From the NCBI GenBank assembly GCA_036272195.1, contig DATAZE010000010.1:48249-112248 (forward strand): a DNA stretch of 64,000 nt, read 5' to 3'. This stretch comes from DASXHY01 sp036272195. GTDB taxonomy: Bacteria > Verrucomicrobiota > Verrucomicrobiia > Limisphaerales > DASXHY01. Below, one piece after another: positions 57,478-64,000 of this stretch. A program made the position numbers and the translations under genes. Position 1 is the stretch's first letter. Every line of letters starts with the position of its first letter. Under the pieces are notes generated by a model. It was not told the origin of the DNA and did no database searches. It worked only from the letters and a program-made list of their open reading frames with translations.

Positions 57478-58341
57478 ATGAAAATTATAACTGACGACGC
57501 CTGCACGGGATACTCGCAGTCGGGGCACCCGGAAAAACCGGCGCGCATCGCGCGCACCGCGGAAAAACTTCGGGCTCAAACTGAATTACCCATCACGTGG
57601 GCCAAACCTGGGCCGGTCGATGACGCCGCCATCCTCCGCGCGCACGCGCCCGAACTGCTCGCCAATCTGAACAGTGCGCAGGATTTCGATGAAGACACGC
57701 CGGCGTATCCCGGCATTGCCAATTACGCTCTTGCCTCCGCCGGCGCGGCGCTTGAAGCGATGCGCAGCGCGCGCAATGGCGAATCCGTTTTCAGTCTGAT
57801 GCGCCCGCCCGGTCACCATGCCACTCACAATCGCATCATGGGTTTTTGTTATCTGAATAATATCGCGATTGCCGCGCTGGATGCACTCGCCCACGGCGTC
57901 AAGCGGGTGGCGGTATTTGATTTTGACGTGCACCACGGCAACGGGACTGAGGACATTTTCTTGAATACTGAAGACGCGGCTTTCTTCTCCATTCACCAAT
58001 TTCCCGCGTATCCCGGCACCGGTCGGAACAACGTGGGCGACAATTGTTTCAATTATCCCGTACCCCCTGCCCTGCCGCGGGCCGAATACCGGGACGTTTT
58101 TTCGTCCGCGCTCGAGCAATTAAAAAAATTCAAACCCGACCTCGTCGGTATCTCCGCCGGTTTCGATGCCTACGCGCGCGACCCGCTCGCGGAGGAAACA
58201 CTGGAAGCGGAAGATTTTTATTGGCTCGGAAAACAAATACGAGCGTTGAGCCTTCCGACCTTCAGTATTCTCGAAGGCGGTTACAGCCGCGATTTGCCCG
58301 AGTTGGTTTTTGCCTACTTGAAAGGATTGGATGGGAAATAG
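57478..58341 (+). CDS. histone deacetylase-like (class II/acetoin-utilisation) hydrolase
   Basis: 287 residues of the arginase/deacetylase fold. Catalytic site: SLMRPPGHHATHN with the His pair, VAVFDFDVHHGNGTEDIF with the zinc-binding Asp and His, and GFDAYARDPLAEE with the second Asp. The N-terminal GYSQSGHPEKPARI marks the start. Bacterial members deacetylate polyamines, acetyl-CoA synthetase or small amides. Stands alone, 82 bp from the divergent nuclease gene. Confidence 0.88.
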   Translation: MKIITDDACTGYSQSGHPEKPARIARTAEKLRAQTELPITWAKPGPVDDAAILRAHAPELLANLNSAQDFDEDTPAYPGIANYALASAGAALEAMRSARNGESVFSLMRPPGHHATHNRIMGFCYLNNIAIAALDALAHGVKRVAVFDFDVHHGNGTEDIFLNTEDAAFFSIHQFPAYPGTGRNNVGDNCFNYPVPPALPRAEYRDVFSSALEQLKKFKPDLVGISAGFDAYARDPLAEETLEAEDFYWLGKQIRALSLPTFSILEGGYSRDLPELVFAYLKGLDGK

Positions 58342-58418
58342 CCACGCGTTCAAAACGCAGAAGCTGAGATGACCCTCGAACGTTTGTTCTACCCTTTGGT
58401 TCTGGAGTTTGATCAGAA

Positions 58419-58661
58419 ATGCCATATCAAATTACTGATGCCCGGCGGCGCACTAACATTACCCGGAAACGCATTGGTATGTTTAGACCGGTAAAAACCC
58501 TCATCGTCGATCTTCTGCTAAGTCCAACCAATCTCGCGCTGTCACCGATGCAGTGGACTTCCATCGCGACCAACTCCTTTAACAACAGCGGCGCATTTAC
58601 TTTTACCGCCACACAAGATCCCAACGCCCAGCAACTTTATTACCTGCTGCAAACGCCGTGA
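58419..58661 (+). pseudogene. C-terminal fragment of an exported repeat-type protein
   Basis: Residues about 37-80 (SPMQWTSIATNSFNNSGAFT, then FTATQDPNAQQLYYLLQTP) resemble the end of large exported verrucomicrobial adhesin/LamG proteins, in which a terminal YLLQ.P strand is common. There is no signal or upstream domain, so a truncated remnant is likely. The rest of 58342-58812 shows no further gene. Confidence 0.35.
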
Positions 58662-58812
58662 CGAGCGTATCACTTTGTCGACAAATACCGCCAAGGTTGG
58701 AATTCCGCGCGGGAGACGGTGATTCTGATATTTGGATTGCTCCGCTGAAATGTCGGCTTGCGTTAACTAATTTTGATAACCGGTGCCAAAAAAAGATAAC
58801 GCCACCGAATTA

Positions 58813-59916
58813 CTAAATATGCTCCGCAATCGTCGGCGGCGGCTGGTAGGTAAATTCTTTTTCCGGCGGCAGCGTGCTGTCTTCTTTGGCCAGGACCCGG
58901 TAGTTGCGGATTTGCAGTGAAACTTCCTTGCCATCTTCCAAACCAAGCTGGGCATACTCCTCCTTGGTCATGCGGCTGCGCAAGGTGAGGCCGGATGGCA
59001 ACTCGAATTCCAGCCGCAACATCACTCCGAGAAAAAACGTGTGGCGCAGCACGGCGCGATATGGAAATAGCGTGAGGTCCGTCGATACCTGCACCGCATA
59101 AGGACGGAACCCGATGCGCAAGCGCGTGCCGTTCGGCTGGTCATTGGCAGGAAATTGCAACTCGCCGAGGCGCGCCACGCCATCTTTGACTTCTGTATCC
59201 AGCACGTTCATGACGCCGATAAAGCGCGCGACGAACTCATTCGCGGGCTGTTCATACACTTCCCGCGGCGCGCCGACCTGCTCCAGGCATCCGCGTGAAA
59301 AAATCACGATGCGATTGGAAATTTCCAGCGCCTCCTCCTGATCGTGCGTCACAAAAATCGTAGTCACGTTCAAATCGTGATGCAGCTTGACCAATTCTTC
59401 ACGGAGTTCCTGGCGGATTTTGGCATCCACCGCGCCGAAGGGTTCATCGAGCAGCAGCACGCTGGGTTTTGGCGCCAGCGCCCGCGCAATCGCCACACGT
59501 TGGCGCTGTCCGCCGGAAAGCTGGTGCGGGTAACGTTTTTCCAAGCCGTCCAAGCCGAACAATTTCAACAATTCGGCCACGCGCTCCTTGATATCAGCGC
59601 GTTTCCACTTCTTGATTTTGAGGCCAAACGCGATGTTTTTCGACACGTTCATGCTCTTGAACAATGCGTAATTCTGAAACACGAAACCAATGTTGCGTTC
59701 CTGCACCGAAAGATCATTGACGCGCTGCCCGCGGATGAAGACATCGCCGGAGGTGGGCATTTCGAGGCCGGCAATCATGCGGAGCACAGTGGTCTTGCCG
59801 CCGCCGCTCGGGCCGAGCAACGCCATCAGTTCGCCTTCGTTCACGGAGAACGAAACGCTATTGACCGCAGCCACGCCGCCGAATTGCTTGGTTACATTTT
59901 TCAGTTCGATACTCAT
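58813..59916 (-). CDS. cysA: sulfate/thiosulfate ABC transporter ATP-binding protein
   Basis: 367 residues. Walker A GPSGGGKTT, Q-loop NIGFVFQNYALF, signature QLSGGQRQRVA, Walker B VLLLDEPFGAVDA and the His loop TTIFVTHDQEEAL are all intact. A TOBE-like C-terminal domain follows. Drives import with CysT and CysW; last gene of the operon. Overlaps cysW by 4 bp. Confidence 0.93.
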   Translation of the reverse strand: MSIELKNVTKQFGGVAAVNSVSFSVNEGELMALLGPSGGGKTTVLRMIAGLEMPTSGDVFIRGQRVNDLSVQERNIGFVFQNYALFKSMNVSKNIAFGLKIKKWKRADIKERVAELLKLFGLDGLEKRYPHQLSGGQRQRVAIARALAPKPSVLLLDEPFGAVDAKIRQELREELVKLHHDLNVTTIFVTHDQEEALEISNRIVIFSRGCLEQVGAPREVYEQPANEFVARFIGVMNVLDTEVKDGVARLGELQFPANDQPNGTRLRIGFRPYAVQVSTDLTLFPYRAVLRHTFFLGVMLRLEFELPSGLTLRSRMTKEEYAQLGLEDGKEVSLQIRNYRVLAKEDSTLPPEKEFTYQPPPTIAEHI

Positions 59917-60890
59917 CTGAAATCTTCCCGCTTGAGAAATGCCGTTTCGTTGTGCCTGACCGGCTGGACTGCCTGCTGAGAGCGCTCAAACTCGCGCGTC
60001 TGCTTCCATTCGAGGAGCGTTTTGAGGCCCAGCGTAACCAAGGCCAGCAACGCGAGCAAGCTTGCCACCGCAAACGCTGCCGCTCCCGAAGCTGCCGAGC
60101 CGCCTTCATATAAAGATTGCACCCGCAACGGCATCGTTTCGGTCCGTCCGATGATGTGGCCGGACACCACCGATACCGCGCCGAACTCGCCCATGGCGCG
60201 CGCATTGCAAAGGATGATGCCGTAAATCAATCCCCATTTCACAGAGGGCAGTGTGACGTGCCAAAAAGTCGCCCACCCGCTCGCGCCCAGTGTCAGCGCG
60301 GCTTGTTCCTGCTCCGTGCCTGTGGCTTGCATGATGGGGATCAACTCGCGCGCCACAAACGGGAACGTGACGAACATCGTGGCCAGCACAATCCCGGGCA
60401 CTGCAAAAATGATTTTGATTTCAATTTCTTTGCCGAACAGATGCAAAGGATGGTCCTGCAGCCATGGCCCCAAAAAACCGTTCATTCCGAACAGCACCAC
60501 AAACATCAAGCCGGCGACCACCGGCGAAACTGAGAACGGCAAATCAATGAGCGTGATCAGCATGGATTTGAAGCGGAAGTTAAATTTCGCGATGGCCCAA
60601 GCGGCGCACACGCCAAAAATGACATTCAAAGGCACGCTGATGGCTGCCACGATCAGCGTGAGACGAATGGCTGCCCATGAATCCGGGTCGACCAAAGCAC
60701 GCAGATAAGCTTTCCATCCCTGGCCGAACGCCTGCGCGAAGACGTTCACCAGCGGCAGCAAAAGAAACACCATGCAAAACGCGAGTGCGATGGTGATGAG
60801 CACCCATTTCACGACGGGCGATTCTTCCGTCCCGCGCCGCGATTGCCGGTGCGAGTCGCCGTTTGATTTTTTCTTTACGTGGCCGGCCAT
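59913..60890 (-). CDS. cysW: sulfate ABC transporter permease CysW
   Basis: 325 residues with six membrane helices, for example VVKWVLITIALAFCMVFLLL and LIDLPFSVSPVVAGLMFVVL. The ABC permease EAA loop is ELIPIMQATGTEQEQAALTL then GASGWATFWHVTLP, which docks on CysA. A charged Lys-rich N-terminus of about 28 residues is unusual. Starts 2 bp after the cysT stop. Confidence 0.92.
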   Translation of the reverse strand: MAGHVKKKSNGDSHRQSRRGTEESPVVKWVLITIALAFCMVFLLLPLVNVFAQAFGQGWKAYLRALVDPDSWAAIRLTLIVAAISVPLNVIFGVCAAWAIAKFNFRFKSMLITLIDLPFSVSPVVAGLMFVVLFGMNGFLGPWLQDHPLHLFGKEIEIKIIFAVPGIVLATMFVTFPFVARELIPIMQATGTEQEQAALTLGASGWATFWHVTLPSVKWGLIYGIILCNARAMGEFGAVSVVSGHIIGRTETMPLRVQSLYEGGSAASGAAAFAVASLLALLALVTLGLKTLLEWKQTREFERSQQAVQPVRHNETAFLKREDFR

Positions 60891-60891
60891 A

Positions 60892-61716
60892 TCAGTTTTG
60901 GAAGTGGCTGGCCCACTGTTCGAGCAAATTGATGATCGCGAGCAGGATGAACGAAAACACGAGTAACACCACCGCCAGCGCGATGGCTCCGGTGTAATCG
61001 TATTGTTCCAACCGCATCATGATGAGGAACGGAGCAATTTCCCCGCCGAAAGGTTTATTACTGGAAATAAAAACCACCGAGCCGTATTCGCCAATCGCCC
61101 GCGCAAACGCGAGCGCGAAGCCGGTCAAAATCGAAGGCAGCAGCGTCGGCGCAATCACGGTCACGAATGTGCGCAGCCGCCCGGCGCCGAGCGTCGCCGC
61201 CGCTTCCTCCACTTCCCGCTCAAGATGTTCCAGGACCGGTTGCAGCGTTCGCACCACGAACGGCATTCCGACAAACGTGAGCGCAATAACCACCCCGAGC
61301 GGCGTGAATGCGCCCTTGATTCCGAGCGGCACAAGAAATTTTCCCAGCCAGCCGTTCTCAGCGAACAGGTTCGCCAGCGTCAAACCAGCTACGGCCGTCG
61401 GCAGCGCAAACGGAAAATCAACCATCGCATCGATGAAGCGGCGCCCGGGAAATTCATAGCGAACCAGGACCCACGCCAGCAACGTGCCGAAGATGACGTT
61501 GCCAATCGCAGCAAAAAAAGATGCGCCAAAGGTAAGCTTATAAGCCGCCAGCGCGCGGGCGTTCGTCGCGAGCTTCCAGAAATCGTGCCACGAAAGTCCG
61601 CAGGCGCGAATGATCAGGCCCGCAAACGGAATTAAAACCATCACGGTCAAAAAAAACGCGGTCACGCCCATGGTCAGGCCAAAACCGGGCATTACGTTGA
61701 ATTTCTTTGCGGACAT
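60892..61716 (-). CDS. cysT: sulfate ABC transporter permease CysT
   Basis: 274 residues, six membrane helices. The EAA loop is LQPVLEHLEREVEEAAATLG then AGRLRTFVTVIAPTLLPSIL. IDAMVDFPFALPTAVAGLTL matches CysT/CysU. It forms the channel with CysW. The upstream hairpin 61746-61765 separates it from the M14-like gene. Confidence 0.92.
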   Translation of the reverse strand: MSAKKFNVMPGFGLTMGVTAFFLTVMVLIPFAGLIIRACGLSWHDFWKLATNARALAAYKLTFGASFFAAIGNVIFGTLLAWVLVRYEFPGRRFIDAMVDFPFALPTAVAGLTLANLFAENGWLGKFLVPLGIKGAFTPLGVVIALTFVGMPFVVRTLQPVLEHLEREVEEAAATLGAGRLRTFVTVIAPTLLPSILTGFALAFARAIGEYGSVVFISSNKPFGGEIAPFLIMMRLEQYDYTGAIALAVVLLVFSFILLAIINLLEQWASHFQN

Positions 61717-61745
61717 TAAATAAGAATAGGCGCGCCAGTCGTTGT

Positions 61746-61765
61746 CTTTCCGATGCGTCGGAAAG
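61746..61765 (-). other. hairpin between the M14-like gene and cysT
   Basis: CTTTCCGA-TGCG-TCGGAAAG is a perfect 8-bp stem with a 4-nt loop and no T-tract. It could stabilise the downstream cysT-cysW-cysA part of the message or mark a processing point. Confidence 0.45.
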
Positions 61766-61806
61766 TAACCAACGGCGGCGCGCGAATCAATTCACTAAAA
61801 TTAAAT

Positions 61807-62592
61807 CTAGATATTTTGAGCGATCGCTATCAAATATCGATATTCCACCATGATTGTTTGCAACGCCGCGGAGAACGCCTCGACCTGCCGGTGCAAAGGA
61901 GCGCTTCGTGGAGTTTGCAGAATGATTTCGAACGGCGGACGCCGCAAACCCGTCGGTGATTTCACCAGGTCCGAATTGTTGTCCCGGATCACTCGCCCGT
62001 GACCGCGCGGCACGAACTCTTCCGCCTCGCGCAATGCCGGCTCGAGCAAATGCTCGGATAAAATGGCGCCCTCGGCGTGACCGCAGAGGCCATCGCTCAC
62101 CTTATCGCTTCGCAGTGTGATGATGCCGTCAAACGCGTGCATCCAGATTTCGGATTGTAGGTAACGCACTTCCGGCTCAGAGGATTCCTTCCAGAATTCC
62201 CGGTCGAGATTTTTTCCGTTCCGCGAATGACTGGTGTTGTCCTCAAAACCGGTCGGATTGCAAATCGGATAAAAGAACAGCGCGTATCCCTTGGAAATTT
62301 CCGGATTGTTTTCCAGCAGCTCAACAAACCGGAGGAGCGCCAGCGCCCCCTCCGGTTCGTCACCCTGAATCGTAGCCAGAACGCCCACGCGGATGACATC
62401 ACCGCCGCCCTTCGCGCCCAGGTAAACAAAGCGCGGCAGGCTGTAAGCGCGGCCCTCGTTTTCGAAACTGCCCAGTGATTTGCTGACGAAACGCGGTGAA
62501 CTTTCCGCGACAGCTTCCAACGGGGCCAGGAGCCGTTCCACCGAGCGTCTCTCGCGAGACACTTGCCCTGAAAGAATGGCCGTGGGTTTCAT
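61807..62592 (-). CDS. M14-type (succinylglutamate-desuccinylase-like) protein lacking zinc ligands
   Basis: 261 residues. The fold of zinc carboxypeptidases/deacylases is recognisable: VLATIQGDEPEGALALLRFV, PICNPTGFEDNTSHSRNGKN and LDREFW. In active members the first motif is HxxE; here the His is Gln (IQGDE), and the second His (in the L-H position) reads ITLRSD. Zinc binding and catalysis are therefore unlikely. The start at 62592 has a GGAGG site 5 bp upstream. It sits inside the sulfate operon between the binding protein and cysT, so it may regulate or chaperone the transporter. Confidence 0.75.
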   Translation of the reverse strand: MKPTAILSGQVSRERRSVERLLAPLEAVAESSPRFVSKSLGSFENEGRAYSLPRFVYLGAKGGGDVIRVGVLATIQGDEPEGALALLRFVELLENNPEISKGYALFFYPICNPTGFEDNTSHSRNGKNLDREFWKESSEPEVRYLQSEIWMHAFDGIITLRSDKVSDGLCGHAEGAILSEHLLEPALREAEEFVPRGHGRVIRDNNSDLVKSPTGLRRPPFEIILQTPRSAPLHRQVEAFSAALQTIMVEYRYLIAIAQNI

Positions 62593-62609
62593 GACTGCCT
62601 CCATAAGTT

Positions 62610-63614
62610 TTAACGGTTGTCCAATTGGATTTGATCGAATGTGCCGTCGTTGTCGAAATGTGTTTTCTGCGCCTTCTGCCAGCCGCCAAAAACCTCATCG
62701 ATCGTAAACAGCGTCAGCTTGGGAAATTTATCGGCGTATTTCTGCGTCACCGCTTCGGAACGCGGACGGTAGAAATTTTTCGCTGCAATTTCCTGGCCTT
62801 CCGGCGAATAAAGAAACTCCAGATATGCCTTCGACACTTCGGCCGTGCCGTGCCTTTTCACCACGCGATCCACCGTGGACACCGGCGGCTCGGCCAGGAT
62901 ACTGATTGAAGGCGCCACCAGTTCAAATTTATCGCCCGAATCCTTCAAGGTCAGCAAAGCCTCGTTCTCCCAGGCAATCAGCACATCGCCAATGCCGCGT
63001 TGGACAAAAGTCGTGGTCGCGCCGCGTGCGCCGGTATCCAGAATCGGAACATTCCGGAAAAGCTTCGCGACGAAGTCCTTCGCCTTCGCCTGGTCATTGT
63101 TGTTTTTCTTCAAGGCATAGCCCCAGGCAGCGAGATAATTCCAACGGGCACCGCCCGAGGTTTTCGGATTCGGCGTCACAATTGCCACGCCGGGCTTAAT
63201 GAGGTCATCCCAGTCCTTGATGCCTTTCGGATTTCCTTTGCGCACGAGAAACACAATGGTCGAAGTGTAAGGCGTGCTGTTATTCGGCAGTCGCTTTTGC
63301 CAGTCCGCGTCAATCAGGTGGCTCTTTTCCGCAATGGCATCGATGTCGTAGGCGAGCGCCAGGGTCACGACGTCAGCCTCCAGTCCATCGATGACCGAGC
63401 GGGCCTGTTTGCCCGAGCCGCCGTGCGATTGTTGGACGATGACCGTATCGCCAGTTTTTTCCTTCCACTGCCTGGCGAAGGCGGTGTTGACGTCCTGATA
63501 CAACTCGCGCGTCGGATCGTACGAGACGTTCAGGAGTTTAATTTCCTTGGCAGGGGCACCGTTCACCAGCAAAGCCGCCGCGAGCAGGATGAAAAGTTTC
63601 AAAAATGTTTTCAT
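62610..63614 (-). CDS. sbp: sulfate ABC transporter substrate-binding protein
   Basis: 334 residues. Signal peptide MKTFLKLFILLAAALLVNGA, then IKLLNVSYDPTRELYQDVNT, the sulfate-contact loops QQSHGGSGKQARSVIDGLEA and TPNPKTSGGARWNYLAAWGY, and ARGATTTFVQRGIGDVLIAW. Periplasmic receptor for sulfate or thiosulfate feeding CysT/CysW/CysA. First gene after the porin in the minus direction, with 38 bp between them. The start at 63614 is set by the signal peptide. Confidence 0.93.
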   Translation of the reverse strand: MKTFLKLFILLAAALLVNGAPAKEIKLLNVSYDPTRELYQDVNTAFARQWKEKTGDTVIVQQSHGGSGKQARSVIDGLEADVVTLALAYDIDAIAEKSHLIDADWQKRLPNNSTPYTSTIVFLVRKGNPKGIKDWDDLIKPGVAIVTPNPKTSGGARWNYLAAWGYALKKNNNDQAKAKDFVAKLFRNVPILDTGARGATTTFVQRGIGDVLIAWENEALLTLKDSGDKFELVAPSISILAEPPVSTVDRVVKRHGTAEVSKAYLEFLYSPEGQEIAAKNFYRPRSEAVTQKYADKFPKLTLFTIDEVFGGWQKAQKTHFDNDGTFDQIQLDNR

Positions 63615-63652
63615 GTTTCTTTGAGAGATTAAGGTCGATGGAGTCAATCAGG

Positions 63653-64000
63653 TTAAAATGCCAATTGTAGCCGGGTGAAAACCACCTCTTCCGGCTGTCG
63701 CGCCACCGTCGCCTGCGTGCCTTTAAGGGCGCCGTTGAAAGTAGTTCGCGAGAAACTCGCGTTCACACGGATGTTTCGGTTCAAATACCAGTTCAATCCC
63801 ACTGCCCAGGCTTTGGCCTCAGAAGCGGAAGTTGCCGGATTCGCAAAAATCGGAAACGCCTTGTTGTCCACATCCAGATCGGCATACCTCGCGACCAGTT
63901 GCAGCGCTCCCCAATGGTTCGCGTGAGGATCGAACGGATGCCGCGGCGTCACACCGGTGAAAGTGGCATCTTCGCCCGTCAGCACCCCCCCCCCCCCCCC
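63653..64000 (-). CDS. phosphate-selective porin O/P-like barrel, C-terminal part only
   Basis: The frame runs off the right edge. The visible part, 110 residues before the C run, reads as terminal beta strands: ANHWGALQLVARYADLDVDN, EAKAWAVGLNWYLNRNIRVN, and the final QPEEVVFTRLQLAF ending in Phe, as in outer-membrane porins. The earlier strand with LTGEDATFTG is typical of OprO/OprP porins. In front of the sulfate operon it may channel sulfate across the outer membrane. Its upstream codons are lost in the terminal C run. Confidence 0.75.
   Translation of the reverse strand, partial: GGGGGVLTGEDATFTGVTPRHPFDPHANHWGALQLVARYADLDVDNKAFPIFANPATSASEAKAWAVGLNWYLNRNIRVNASFSRTTFNGALKGTQATVARQPEEVVFTRLQLAF
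63986..64000. repeat. C run at the window edge
   Basis: 15 consecutive C bases (G on the coding strand of the porin). It is either a contig-end artefact or, in a porin gene, a homopolymer that could vary in length. Confidence 0.6.

Overview
The window reads as chromosomal DNA of a heterotrophic Gram-negative bacterium, most likely a Verrucomicrobiota member of the Pedosphaera/Limisphaerales kind. This is inferred from gene style, since no rRNA or marker tree is available. Pointers are many exported glycoside hydrolases, a PEP-CTERM protein, a planctomycete-type cytochrome domain, TonB and porin systems, weak or absent Shine-Dalgarno sites and heptamer/palindromic repeats that intrude into genes. 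The last 15 bases are a pure C run at the edge of a porin gene and may be a sequence artefact.

Layout. 1-3.8 kb: a cut secreted protein with an elaborate leader, a GH16 glucanase, and an ArsR / SRPBCC / YdeI-like operon whose last gene is frameshifted. 3.8-16 kb: a mannose/mannoside locus with GH92 and GH38 mannosidases, two gene remnants (sulfatase tail, GH38 tail), two paralogous HutC-type GntR regulators, a ROK kinase, a fused phosphomannose-isomerase-like protein and a sugar porter. Three near-identical TTGTMTATACAW operator sites lie in its regulatory gaps. 16.2-23.7 kb: an iron/siderophore uptake operon (TonB receptor, PKHD hydroxylase, PepSY protein, TonB, ExbB, ExbD) that continues by overlapping genes into a coiled-coil and a TPR protein. 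24.5-27.6 kb: an amino-sugar operon (FucP-like transporter, BadF-type kinase, NagB) with a leader hairpin that recurs upstream of GH16. 27.8-39.3 kb: tRNA-Ser, a response regulator, signal peptidase I, two alkylation-repair glycosylases, topoisomerase IB, an AI-2E-family permease, a ferredoxin and an FHA/zinc protein. 39.4-46 kb: cimA, a GxxExxY gene boxed by 31-bp inverted repeats, then valS, an inositol-phosphatase-like gene and an rdgB-like gene, all three with repeat DNA inside the reading frame. 46.1-50.8 kb: PEP-CTERM mini-protein, cupredoxin, a c-type cytochrome with eight haem motifs and a cytochrome-domain/beta-barrel fusion, together a candidate porin-cytochrome electron conduit. 50.8-58.8 kb: CvpA, TPR lipoprotein, DUF362, TlpA-like thioredoxin, tRNA-Ile(CAU), DUF423, S1/P1 nuclease and a histone-deacetylase-like hydrolase. 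58.8-64 kb: sulfate ABC transporter (cysA, cysW, cysT, binding protein), a zinc-ligand-less M14-like protein and a partial porin.

The most unusual signals are the cytochrome/porin conduit, the inverted-repeat cassette between cimA and valS, the in-frame repeat insertions in three consecutive conserved enzymes, the shared HutC operators of the mannoside locus, and a two-copy hairpin with loop ATAAGA upstream of two sugar genes. All assignments are by reading the sequence; no search was run.
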